NCBI GenBank assembly: GCA_002428085.1
Contig: DJAA01000025.1
Coordinates: 1 to 20,032 of the forward strand
From: Sulfurimonas sp. UBA6014
Lineage (GTDB): Bacteria; Campylobacterota; Campylobacteria; Campylobacterales; Sulfurimonadaceae
Direction of reading: 5' to 3'
Length of the DNA stretch: 20,032 nucleotides
Shown here: positions 1-6,103 of the stretch, one piece after another
How the letters are laid out: each line of letters begins with the position of its first letter
Numbering within the stretch: position 1 is the stretch's first letter
Made by a program: the position numbers and the translations under genes
The notes under the pieces: model-generated
What the model was told of the DNA's origin: nothing
What the model saw: only the letters and a program-made list of their open reading frames with translations
The model's database searches: none

Positions 1-21
1 CGAATCGTGTCGGGCGCACCA
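1..21 (+). tRNA. 3' end of a tRNA cut by the window edge
   Basis: The first 21 bases fit the end of a tRNA: the last part of a T loop (CGAAT), the 3' half of the T stem, a seven-base 3' acceptor strand (CGGGCGC), discriminator A and an encoded CCA. The anticodon lies outside the window, so the amino acid cannot be read. A GCGCCCG 5' acceptor is expected upstream. It is followed about 200 bases later by an intact tRNA-Arg, so the two may form a small tRNA cluster. Confidence 0.75.
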
Positions 22-81
22 TAAAACTTCAAGAATCTATAATCCACACTAAAAATTCTTACAAAATTTTTCTTAGCATTC

Positions 82-99
82 ATAAATTTGCAAATTTAT
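82..99. repeat. 18-bp perfect palindrome between two tRNA genes
   Basis: The sequence ATAAATTTGCAAATTTAT is its own reverse complement with no loop. It lies in the AT-rich gap between the partial tRNA and tRNA-Arg. It could be an operator or chance in AT-rich DNA. No gene start is close enough to assign a regulatory role. Confidence 0.4.
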
Positions 100-156
100 T
101 ATGCCCATTTTGATTTATTTAAAGTAATCTATTTCATAAAGTTTAAGAAATTCAGT

Positions 157-190
157 ACAATAGTATTTATAAAGTCTAAAATACTATTGT
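157..190. repeat. 12-bp perfect inverted repeat upstream of tRNA-Arg
   Basis: ACAATAGTATTT at 157-168 is the exact reverse complement of AAATACTATTGT at 179-190, with a 10-base loop. No T-run follows on the plus strand, so it is not a classic intrinsic terminator. It ends 29 bases before the tRNA-Arg 5' end. It could be a processing hairpin, a weak terminator of the upstream tRNA transcript, or a protein-binding site. The structure is seen directly; its role is unknown. Confidence 0.6.
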
Positions 191-219
191 CTCCCCTCAG
201 TAATTGTAATTTGATACTT

Positions 220-295
220 CTCCTCATCGCTTAATAGGATAAAGCAGTCCCCTCCTAAGGGATAGCTCCAGGTTCGATTCCTGGTGGGGAGACCA
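220..295 (+). tRNA. tRNA-Arg (anticodon CCU)
   Basis: A complete cloverleaf can be drawn. The acceptor CTCCTCA at 220-226 pairs with TGGGGAG at 285-291 with one G-U wobble. The D stem is GCTT (229-232) with AAGC (242-245). The anticodon stem is GTCCC with GGGAT around the loop CTCCTAA, giving anticodon CCT at 254-256. The T stem is CCAGG with CCTGG around TTCGATT. Discriminator A is at 292 and an encoded CCA at 293-295. This tRNA reads AGG codons. tRNA 3' ends of this kind are common integration sites, and what follows here (direct repeats, toxin-antitoxin pair, transposon fossil) fits an old insertion. Confidence 0.92.
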
Positions 296-344
296 CCAAT
301 ACTACATACTTTCAAGCTTGTTTCAAATCTCTAAGATTAGCTAC

Positions 345-371
345 TGTGCCAATTTTGTGCCTAACTGTGCC
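345..371. repeat. Three phased TGTGCC direct repeats just after tRNA-Arg
   Basis: TGTGCC occurs at 345-350, 356-361 and 366-371, about one helical turn apart. The outer copies share the longer word ACTGTGCCAAT (343-353 and 364-374). Phased short repeats next to a tRNA 3' end resemble arm-type binding sites of tyrosine integrases in attL or attR. No integrase gene is visible in the window. The rest of the 296-494 gap holds only AT-rich sequence and the antitoxin promoter region. Confidence 0.5.
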
Positions 372-452
372 AATACTGTCATTCTGACTTTTAAACAGCT
401 CAATATTCGTATCAATCTTTCAACTTCCAAAAAAGTAAAATTTTAATAAAAT

Positions 453-472
453 AAGTATATACTACAAGTATA
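453..472 (+). promoter_or_regulatory. Probable promoter/operator of the toxin-antitoxin pair
   Basis: AAGTATA is repeated directly at 453-459 and 466-472, and the 10-bp palindrome AGTATATACT sits at 454-463. This lies 22 bases before the antitoxin ATG, where autoregulated toxin-antitoxin operons normally bind the antitoxin-toxin complex. TATACT and TATAAA could serve as a -10 element. The repeats are seen; the operator role is inferred from how Phd-type antitoxins usually work. Confidence 0.4.
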
Positions 473-494
473 AACTAACTGAAAAGGATGCAGC

Positions 495-728
495 ATGATA
501 GCTACTGCAAAAGATTTAAGATTTAATATAAATATGCTTTTTGATGTACTTAGTAAAGGGGAAGATGTGACTATCACCTACAGAGGTAAGCCAAAAGCAA
601 AGCTTGTCTCTACAGAAAAAAGTCATCTAGAAAAAAGTGATTCACTTTTTGGACTTTGGAAAGACAGAGATGAAGATGTAGATGCAATGGTAAGAGATAT
701 GAGAAAAGGAAGAAACTTTGATATATGA
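495..728 (+). CDS. Phd/YefM-family antitoxin (VapB partner)
   Basis: This 77-residue protein has the Phd/YefM layout: an N-terminal DNA-binding half (IATAKDLRFNINMLFDVLSKGEDVTITYRGKPKAKLVS) with the typical helix followed by a VTITYRGKPKAKLV strand, and a charged, probably flexible C-terminal tail (about residues 45-77) that would wrap the toxin. The start is ATG 495 behind AAAGGA at 484-489. The gene overlaps the following PIN-domain toxin by 11 bases, so the two are translated together. By family, the antitoxin neutralises the toxin and represses its own promoter; the repeats at 453-472 are a likely binding site. The pairing of a Phd-type antitoxin with a VapC toxin is common. Confidence 0.85.
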   Translation: MIATAKDLRFNINMLFDVLSKGEDVTITYRGKPKAKLVSTEKSHLEKSDSLFGLWKDRDEDVDAMVRDMRKGRNFDI

Positions 729-1107
729 CACTCTCATAGACACAGATGTGATTATCTGGTATCTAAGAGGCAATAAAAAAGCTTATGACCTTATCCATGG
801 TACTGATGAGTTTTGTATATCATCTGTGACTTATATGGAGCTAGTACAAGGGATGAGAAACAAAGAAGAACTGAGAACTTTACAAAAAACTCTCAAACAG
901 TGGAATGTAAAAACAATCTATATAAGCCAAGAGATATCCGCAAAAGCTCTTTTTTATGTAGAAGAATATTTTCTGAGTCATTCGATGCAACTTGCCGATA
1001 GTCTCATAGCTTCAACTGCTACAAGCTATGGGATGAAACTCATCACAGCAAACTATAAGCACTATAAGGTGGTAAAAGATATCACAATAGAGATTTTTAG
1101 ACCATAA
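718..1107 (+). CDS. vapC: VapC-type PIN-domain toxin (ribonuclease)
   Basis: The 129-residue protein is a full-length PIN domain. The expected acidic residues are present: D8 in LIDTDVIIWYLRG, E41 in SVTYMELVQG, D94 in MQLADSLIAS, and a polar residue at N112 in TANYKHYKVVKD. VapC toxins are Mg-dependent RNases, often acting on initiator tRNA or rRNA; the target here is unknown. The only usable in-frame start is TTG 718, behind AAGGA at 706-710; a stop at 700-702 blocks longer forms, and the ATG at 725 is out of frame. The gene overlaps the antitoxin by 11 bases. The toxin appears intact, with no frameshift or missing core motif. Confidence 0.87.
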   Translation: MIYDTLIDTDVIIWYLRGNKKAYDLIHGTDEFCISSVTYMELVQGMRNKEELRTLQKTLKQWNVKTIYISQEISAKALFYVEEYFLSHSMQLADSLIASTATSYGMKLITANYKHYKVVKDITIEIFRP

Positions 1108-1280
1108 AAACACAAAGAAGATAGAAAAATAGAAAAATAGGGGTCGAAAAAATGGTAGCTGATTACTCTTTAACCCTACCTTCCGACTCTCTTAGAAAAT
1201 TGCACTTATTTTTAGAATTGGCGAAGCTTAAGAAAAATAATTAATATTAAAACAACAATTTTAGTTTAATATATTGATTA
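1108..1280. other. Gap after the toxin gene; AT-rich, one hairpin
   Basis: No gene is recognisable here. An 8-bp inverted repeat (TTATTTTT at 1206-1213, AAAAATAA at 1233-1240) is present, and GGTAG can pair with CTACC within 1154-1179. These could be the toxin transcript terminator or remains of transposon left-end structure. The stretch leads directly into the TnpB fossil and may be decayed transposon DNA, but no protein similarity is visible. Confidence 0.35.
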
Positions 1281-1433
1281 AATACCTGTTTTTAGGGGTT
1301 TGTTTTAGAAGAGCTTGATAAAAAAGTTAGAGAATGGACTTGTCCAGCTTGTAACACAAAACATCTAAGAGATGTGAATGCAGCTAAAATATTAAAAGAA
1401 TTGGGATATCAACTCTTAGAGGAGAGACTGTAA
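1281..1433 (+). pseudogene. Fossil of the TnpB (IS200/IS605 OrfB) C-terminus
   Basis: From 1296 to the TAA at 1431-1433 one frame reads a TnpB C-terminal end: VREWTCPACNTKHLRDVNAAKIL, followed by KELGYQLLEERL. This matches the second half of the TnpB zinc ribbon (CPxC) and the conserved RDxNAAxxIL segment that carries the last RuvC aspartate. Just upstream, NTC-F-stop-GF at 1281-1301 looks like a decayed first zinc knuckle, with an in-frame TAG at 1293-1295 and a missing cysteine codon. All of the N-terminal region and the rest of the RuvC domain are absent, so no nuclease can be made. TnpB is the RNA-guided nuclease of IS200/IS605 transposons; only its tail remains, followed by the element's right end. 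Confidence 0.85.
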
Positions 1434-1502
1434 GACCTACTTTTGTAGGCTAGTCTTGTTGATACTAGAATCCCCTTGATTTATCTATGGGAAGTATGTC
1501 AA
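1434..1502 (+). mobile_element. IS200/IS605-type right end, possible guide-RNA scaffold
   Basis: Straight after the TnpB stop come three small hairpins: CCTAC/GTAGG (1436-1440, 1445-1449), CTAGT/ACTAG (1450-1454, 1464-1468) and TCCC/GGGA (1471-1474, 1489-1492). They end in GTATGTCAA. This is the usual shape of an IS605-family right end, which also encodes the 3' scaffold of the TnpB guide RNA. TCAA at 1499-1502 matches the right cleavage tetranucleotide of IS608-like elements. If it is the true end, bases from 1503 would be in the guide position. No left end or TnpA transposase is visible. Confidence 0.65.
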
Positions 1503-1526
1503 AAATAATACTTTTCTTAAATTTAA

Positions 1527-2393
1527 TTAAGATTTAAGCATTTCAAGAGCATCTAAAACAGTTTTTTTTGTTGTTTTATCTAAAGACATATCATTTGGTA
1601 TAAACATAAAAAATTCCACTCTTCTATTGTCAGCACGATTTTCTTCACTACTATTCTCTTTCAAAGGTTTTGCGGAACCAAAACCAGCAATAGATAGTCT
1701 TTCTGAAGCAACACCATTTTTAATAAGTTCACGCATAACTGAAGATGCTCTACTAGCAGAAAGTTCAATATTATCTTTAAAAATTGAATCTTTTGGTAAA
1801 GGTTCGTCATCAGTATGACCACGCACAGAGATATTAACACTTGAAGGAAGAGCGTCAATAATAAGAGCAATTCGCTTAATGAATAATTTTGTATCTTCAT
1901 CAGATATAGCTGCACTTGTTCCTTTAAAATTAACAAAAGCTGGTAGTTTTAATAATACTCCATCAACACTCTGCTCTAAAGGACCTTCGTTTGCTGCGTT
2001 CTTTCTTAACTCTTTTTGAATTTTTTCAATGACATCTGATACACTTTCAGTATCAGATGTACTTTGATTTACTGGAGTTTCTTTTAAGCCAATAGAGGGA
2101 GATTGTTTACTTATAACTGAAATTTTTTCAACTGGACTTGTAGTTGATTCTGATGCTGATTTAACTTGACTTGACATTTCTACAACTGGATGTGCCTCTT
2201 CTGGTGCAGGAGCATAATCATAAATTTTTACAAACTCTTCTTTTACCGCTTTCATTTTCTCCGTATTTACTGACGCAATAGCAAAAAGTGCAATAAAAAG
2301 TGCAAGTAATAAGCTAAAAAAATCAGCTGTAGGAACTGCCCATTTTTCAGCTGGAGGACATGTAACTTTTTTACATTTAAGTTTTCTCGCCAT
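1527..2393 (-). CDS. motB: MotB, flagellar motor stator subunit
   Basis: A 288-residue MotB of normal length. Residues about 16-44 (EKWAVPTADFFSLLLALFIA and following) hold the single membrane helix, with D24 as the proton-carrying aspartate that drives rotation. Residues about 50-150 are a low-complexity periplasmic linker, and about 160-280 form the OmpA-like peptidoglycan-binding domain (SVRGHTDDEPLP, LSASRASSVMRELI, GFGSAKPL, NRRVEFF). The start ATG lies 11 bases after the motA stop without a clear ribosome binding site, so translation probably depends on motA. MotA and MotB form the stator anchored to the cell wall around the flagellar motor. Stop is TAA-rich and faces the transposon fossil. 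Confidence 0.96.
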   Translation of the reverse strand: MARKLKCKKVTCPPAEKWAVPTADFFSLLLALFIALFAIASVNTEKMKAVKEEFVKIYDYAPAPEEAHPVVEMSSQVKSASESTTSPVEKISVISKQSPSIGLKETPVNQSTSDTESVSDVIEKIQKELRKNAANEGPLEQSVDGVLLKLPAFVNFKGTSAAISDEDTKLFIKRIALIIDALPSSVNISVRGHTDDEPLPKDSIFKDNIELSASRASSVMRELIKNGVASERLSIAGFGSAKPLKENSSEENRADNRRVEFFMFIPNDMSLDKTTKKTVLDALEMLKS

Positions 2394-2404
2394 ATGCTTG
2401 TTCG

Positions 2405-3175
2405 TTAATCGAATTGACTATGTTTTTCTTCTGATGGAGAAAGAAAGTTAAATAATTTTTCTTCAATTGCTCGAGGACTATCACCACTAATAATTCCAAT
2501 TACTCCATTTAACATTAATTTTTGTTCTTTTACTATGTGATGTGATTTTGCAATTAGTTTCGCCCCCATAGGACCAAATAAAACATAGGAACTAAAAATC
2601 CCAGTAACAGTAGCGGTAAATGCTCCAGCAATGCCTATTGCCATTTCAGGAGGATTGTCAAGTTTTTGAAGTGCTAAAATAAGTCCTAGAACTGCTCCAA
2701 TAAGACCTAGAACAGGAGATGTTTCTCCTGCTAAAATCCAGTAATGACCACATCCATGATAGTAATGTTCAGTCTCTTCAATTGTTAATTCTAAATTCTC
2801 AATAATTGCATCAAGGTCTCTTCCATCAACTGCCATGCTTAAACCCTGTTTTAAAAATGCATTATCAAGTTGTGAAATTTCTTTTTCTAATGAAAGAATA
2901 CCGTCTCGTCTAGCTTTTATAGATAAAGCTATAATTTGTTTAATTCGTTCGTGTAAATCAATAGGAGAATTTTTAAAAATCATACCAACATTTTTATAGG
3001 CACCCTTTATAAATTCAACATCCGTACTTACCATAGCTGCCAATAAAGTAGTTGGCATAATAATAATTAAAGAAGTAATATGAACAATGTGAACTGGATT
3101 TCCACCTTCCATTAAGTCGCCAATAGAAATACTAGCAATAGCACCTAAAATACCTAATACAACTGTTAAATCCAT
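2405..3175 (-). CDS. motA: MotA, flagellar motor stator subunit
   Basis: A 256-residue MotA with the family's four membrane helices: two at about 1-20 and 28-50, then a long cytoplasmic segment, then two at about 147-172 and 177-202. The cytoplasmic loop SIKARRDGILSLEKEI contains the charged pair R89/R90 and E97 that contacts the FliG rotor. The proline positions important for torque are visible at P154 (SPVLGLIGAVLGL) and P202 (LFGPMGAKL). The start ATG has AAAGGA five bases upstream. With MotB it forms the proton channel of the stator. The gene pair stands alone, with no other flagellar genes in the window. Confidence 0.96.
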   Translation of the reverse strand: MDLTVVLGILGAIASISIGDLMEGGNPVHIVHITSLIIIMPTTLLAAMVSTDVEFIKGAYKNVGMIFKNSPIDLHERIKQIIALSIKARRDGILSLEKEISQLDNAFLKQGLSMAVDGRDLDAIIENLELTIEETEHYYHGCGHYWILAGETSPVLGLIGAVLGLILALQKLDNPPEMAIGIAGAFTATVTGIFSSYVLFGPMGAKLIAKSHHIVKEQKLMLNGVIGIISGDSPRAIEEKLFNFLSPSEEKHSQFD

Positions 3176-3250
3176 ACAATTCCTTTAAAAAATATAAATA
3201 TTGTAACTTTTCATTATTTACTTTTTTTTACTACTGGAAGCCCCTATTTA

Positions 3251-3335
3251 TGGTGCGGACGGGGGGATTTGAACCCCCACACACGTAATGCACTACCACC
3301 TCAAGGTAGCGTGTCTACCATTCCACCACGTCCGC
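3251..3335 (-). tRNA. tRNA-Leu (anticodon GAG)
   Basis: On the minus strand the 5' acceptor GCGGACG (3335-3329) pairs perfectly with CGTCCGC (3261-3255). The anticodon stem CTACC/GGTAG encloses TTGAGGT, giving anticodon GAG. The long variable arm expected of class II tRNAs is present, the T stem is GGGGG/CCCCC around TTCAAAT, and CCA is encoded. There is no room for an independent promoter leader: seven T residues on the minus strand end only about eight bases before the tRNA, so it is probably cut from a transcript that starts at the atpE promoter. Confidence 0.95.
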
Positions 3336-3355
3336 ATATTCTAAAAAAACACAAT

Positions 3356-3393
3356 CACCGCAAGGTAGTTGTCTACCGTTCCACCACGGTCGC
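3356..3393 (-). pseudogene. Truncated second copy of the tRNA-Leu 5' half
   Basis: Read on the minus strand, 3393-3356 repeats the first 39 or so bases of the neighbouring tRNA-Leu with a few changes: GCGACCGTGGTGGAACGG instead of GCGGACGTGGTGGAATGG, one base shorter before CTACCTTG, and GCG in place of the GAG anticodon. It stops after GGTG. The T arm, variable arm and 3' acceptor are missing, so it cannot fold as a tRNA. A run of seven T residues (3349-3343) follows. It may be a scar of a tandem duplication with deletion, and could act in ending atpE transcription. Confidence 0.8.
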
Positions 3394-3404
3394 ATTAAGA
3401 GGTT

Positions 3405-3424
3405 AGAACGCCATTTGGCGTTCT
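3405..3424 (-). terminator. Hairpin after atpE, no clear U-tract
   Basis: AGAACGCCA (3405-3413) and TGGCGTTCT (3416-3424) form a perfect inverted repeat with a two-base centre, 18 bases beyond the atpE stop. On the minus strand it is followed by AACCTCTT, not a T-run. It may stabilise the 3' end of atpE mRNA or mark a processing site before the tRNA-Leu region instead of fully stopping transcription. Confidence 0.5.
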
Positions 3425-3442
3425 ATGAAGTTTTTAGGTTTA

Positions 3443-3757
3443 TTAACCTAAATAAGGGTTTGCGTAAAGTGCTATAAGAGCAATTACAAGTGCATAAATA
3501 ACTTGTGCTTCAATCATCGCAAGAGCGATAAACATTGTAGTCATAAGTTTAGCACCTAAACCTGGGTTTCTAGCAGTTCCAGCGATAGTTGCAGCAGCAG
3601 TATGACCCATACCGATTGCTCCACCTAAAGCAGCAAGACCAAGACCAAGACCCGCAGCAATCATAGAATATGCTTTAAGAGTTTGGTTTGCAACATCACC
3701 GTCGTTAGCAAATGCAACAGCAGCGAATGCTACCATTAAAAAAAGAATTTTTTTCAT
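3443..3757 (-). CDS. atpE: ATP synthase F0 subunit c
   Basis: A 104-residue c subunit, longer than the usual 75-85 because of an N-terminal signal-like hydrophobic segment (MKKILFLMVAFAAVAFA) typical of Campylobacterota. The two membrane hairpin helices are at about 30-60 and 72-99, joined by the polar loop R63-N64-P65. The ion-binding carboxylate is E83 in ALAMIEAQVIYA. The residue after it is alanine and the first helix has GMGH where sodium-type c rings have a glutamine, so proton coupling is inferred. Subunit c forms the rotor ring. The gene stands apart from the other atp genes, with its own strong promoter, which suits the high copy number needed. Confidence 0.95.
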   Translation of the reverse strand: MKKILFLMVAFAAVAFANDGDVANQTLKAYSMIAAGLGLGLAALGGAIGMGHTAAATIAGTARNPGLGAKLMTTMFIALAMIEAQVIYALVIALIALYANPYLG

Positions 3758-3865
3758 GTATATCTCCGTTAATTATTACAATGACTTTCGGATAGCGTAA
3801 CCCCATCTAAGATGAAGCAACCCCAACATAAATGCCGAGATTTCCCTACTAGAAATTGGTAGAGA

Positions 3866-3873
3866 ATTATACA
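3866..3873 (-). promoter_or_regulatory. Extended -10 promoter of atpE
   Basis: On the minus strand TGTATAAT (3873-3866) follows a T-rich tract (CTTTTTTTG), the typical sigma-70 promoter form of Campylobacterota, which lack a conserved -35 box. Transcription would start near 3859, leaving a leader of about 100 bases before the atpE ATG. The leader holds GGAG 8-11 bases before the ATG as ribosome binding site. Confidence 0.7.
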
Positions 3874-3897
3874 AAAAAAGTAATAAATTTGAGTTTA

Positions 3898-3915
3898 AAG
3901 CAACTGCTGTTGCTT
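3898..3915 (-). terminator. Small hairpin after pnp
   Basis: AAGCAAC (3898-3904) and GTTGCTT (3909-3915) form a 7-bp stem with a four-base loop, 20 bases past the pnp stop. On the minus strand only a short TT(T) follows. It is a weak intrinsic terminator candidate that would separate the pnp operon from the atpE promoter just beyond. Confidence 0.45.
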
Positions 3916-3934
3916 AAGATAAATCACTTAATTC

Positions 3935-6103
3935 TTAACTTCTCTCTAAAGAGATTTTATTGCCCTTAAACTCTAAAATTTTAATCCCTATTTTTTGTCC
4001 CTCTTTTAAAACATCGGAGACTTTTTCTACTTTATGATCTGCAACTTTAGAGATATGAAGAAGCCCATCTGTTCCATCGGGAAGTTCTATAAAAGCACCA
4101 AACTCGACTATTTTTTTAACAACACCTTCGTATTTAGCACCAACTTCATATTTTATTTTAGGGACTTTTGGTGTGTTAACTATCCCCTGTATATGCTCTT
4201 TGGCAGCAAATACTCCCGTTTTATTTTTACCTGTGATTTTTACTTTTCCATCTTTTTTATCGATATCTATAGCAACTTCAAACTTTTCTATAATTTCACG
4301 AATGGTTTTTCCCGCTTGACCGATTATTTCCCCTATAAAACTAGGGTCGATATGAAAAAAGTCTGAACTAGGGAGGACACCATCGTTGAATGCTATATTT
4401 TCTTGGGCTTGGCTCATAATGTCAATAATATGTGCTCTGCCCTCTTTTGCTTGATAGAGTGCCTCTTTGAGAACATCCAAAGAGATGCCGCCAAGCTTGA
4501 TGTCCATTTGCATAGCGGTGATGCCATCTTTAGAGCCAGTAACTTTAAAATCCATATCGCCATCATGGTCTTCAAGTCCCATGATGTCTGAGAGTATGGC
4601 GTACTTGCCACCATCGCTTACCATACCCATAGCGATGCCTGCAATAACATCACTTGTTTGTATATCGGCAGCTTTAAGCGCCATATATCCGCCACAAACA
4701 GTTGCCATAGAAGAAGATCCATTTGACTCTAAGATTTCAGAAACTAAGCGAATCGTTTGATTGTCTAGATTTAAAATGGGCTCAAGCGCTCTTTTTGCTA
4801 AATTTCCATGCCCAAGTTCACGTCTTTTTGTCCCCATGATAGGCGACGCTTCCCCTACAGCAAATCCTGGAAAGTTGTAGTGCACCATGAAGTTTTCGTT
4901 TTGAGTTCCCTCTTGCGTCAATGTTTCAAACATTTGTGCATCTTTAGGTCCGCCCATCGTTAAAATGACTAAAGCTTGCGTTCCTCCACGAGTGAACAAG
5001 CACGAGGCATGTGCCCTTGGAAGAACATTTGTTTGGATAGTAATAGCTCTAATCTGCGTTAAACTCCTCCCATCCGCTCGTACTTTTTCATTTAAAATTT
5101 GTGCTCTTACTTCCTCTTTTTTTACTTGTTCGATTGCATCTTTGAGTTCTATCTCAACCCACTCCTCTTTTTCTAAAAGTATTTTTTTTCTAAGCCCTCT
5201 TAACGCAGTAGAACGTTCTGATTTTGCCATTTGAGACATGGCTGCTTTTATGCCGCTTAAATGGTGACTTCTTACATAAGCAAGCATCTCTTCATTGAGC
5301 GCATGCGCTTTGTACTCCATAGCAAGCGTTTCTTTTTTGAACGCTGCAAAAGCTTCTTCGTACTTTGTGTTGGATGCAAAAAGGGCTTCTTGTGTTTTTT
5401 CAAATACTTTTATCAACTCATCTTCACCGATAGCATTTGAGACATGGGAGGTAAATATACCCGTTGTCATTGTTGGGTCAAGAATAGGGTCTATAAACAT
5501 CTCATTGATTTGTATTTTTTCGCCACCCAAAGAGCGCATCTCTATCATGAGAAGCTCCTCTTTTGTCCCAGAGAGATACAAATCAAGGGTAGAATCCTTC
5601 ATCTGTGAAAGCGTTGGATTTAAAACGATTGCACCGTCAATTTTAGCTGCACGAATGGCTGAGACGGAGGTATTAATATCGATATTTGAAGTATAAAGCG
5701 CAGCTGAAGCGGCATTAAGCGCCAAAATCTGCAAGTCTGATTCACTATCAGCACTCAGAACTAGAATAGTGATTTGTGTCGGGTATCCAAAACCTTTTGG
5801 AAATAAAGGGCGTAAAGAGCGGTCTACTATGCGAGATGTTAAGGTTTCAAAATCACTCGGTTTTGTTTCACGCTTAAAAAAACCGCCAGGAATTTTACCA
5901 GCTGCGTATGTTTTTTCTATATACTGCACCGTTAAAGGTAAAAAATCATCTTTTACTATTTCTGTTTCATCTATGACAATGGTTGCTAGGATAACTGTAT
6001 CGCCTGATTTGAGCCATGCCGCTCCGTTTGCCTGTTTGGCAACTTCTGTAAAAGAGTACTCTTCGACTCTGTTTTGCAACTCTACATTAACATTGTATTT
6101 CAT
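3935..6103 (-). CDS. pnp: Polyribonucleotide nucleotidyltransferase (PNPase)
   Basis: A 722-residue PNPase of normal length. It has a first RNase PH domain (about 1-210, with FFKRETKPSDFETLTSRIVDRSLRPLFP), a helical linker (about 230-330), a second catalytic RNase PH domain (about 335-560) with GHGNLAKRALEPIL and the metal/phosphate aspartates in DGDMDFKVTGSKDG (about 514-527), a KH domain (about 580-640, GQAG loop) and an S1 domain (about 650-722, EGVVKKIVEFGAFIEL). It degrades RNA from the 3' end using phosphate, usually within a degradosome, and can add tails. It is the last gene of the purD-lptD operon; its ATG overlaps the upstream stop by one base (TAATG), implying coupled translation. 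Confidence 0.97.
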   Translation of the reverse strand: MKYNVNVELQNRVEEYSFTEVAKQANGAAWLKSGDTVILATIVIDETEIVKDDFLPLTVQYIEKTYAAGKIPGGFFKRETKPSDFETLTSRIVDRSLRPLFPKGFGYPTQITILVLSADSESDLQILALNAASAALYTSNIDINTSVSAIRAAKIDGAIVLNPTLSQMKDSTLDLYLSGTKEELLMIEMRSLGGEKIQINEMFIDPILDPTMTTGIFTSHVSNAIGEDELIKVFEKTQEALFASNTKYEEAFAAFKKETLAMEYKAHALNEEMLAYVRSHHLSGIKAAMSQMAKSERSTALRGLRKKILLEKEEWVEIELKDAIEQVKKEEVRAQILNEKVRADGRSLTQIRAITIQTNVLPRAHASCLFTRGGTQALVILTMGGPKDAQMFETLTQEGTQNENFMVHYNFPGFAVGEASPIMGTKRRELGHGNLAKRALEPILNLDNQTIRLVSEILESNGSSSMATVCGGYMALKAADIQTSDVIAGIAMGMVSDGGKYAILSDIMGLEDHDGDMDFKVTGSKDGITAMQMDIKLGGISLDVLKEALYQAKEGRAHIIDIMSQAQENIAFNDGVLPSSDFFHIDPSFIGEIIGQAGKTIREIIEKFEVAIDIDKKDGKVKITGKNKTGVFAAKEHIQGIVNTPKVPKIKYEVGAKYEGVVKKIVEFGAFIELPDGTDGLLHISKVADHKVEKVSDVLKEGQKIGIKILEFKGNKISLERS

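Noticed and set aside
813..1001. Second open frame inside the toxin gene
   Set aside because: It is a shifted frame of vapC with no motif or ribosome binding site; the PIN-domain frame explains the region.
1281..1433. A functional compact RNA-guided nuclease
   Set aside because: Only the C-terminal end is left, with an in-frame stop and no RuvC core.
3251..3393. A CRISPR-like or tandem-repeat array from the two tRNA-Leu-like segments
   Set aside because: Only two copies exist, one truncated, and the repeat is tRNA sequence.
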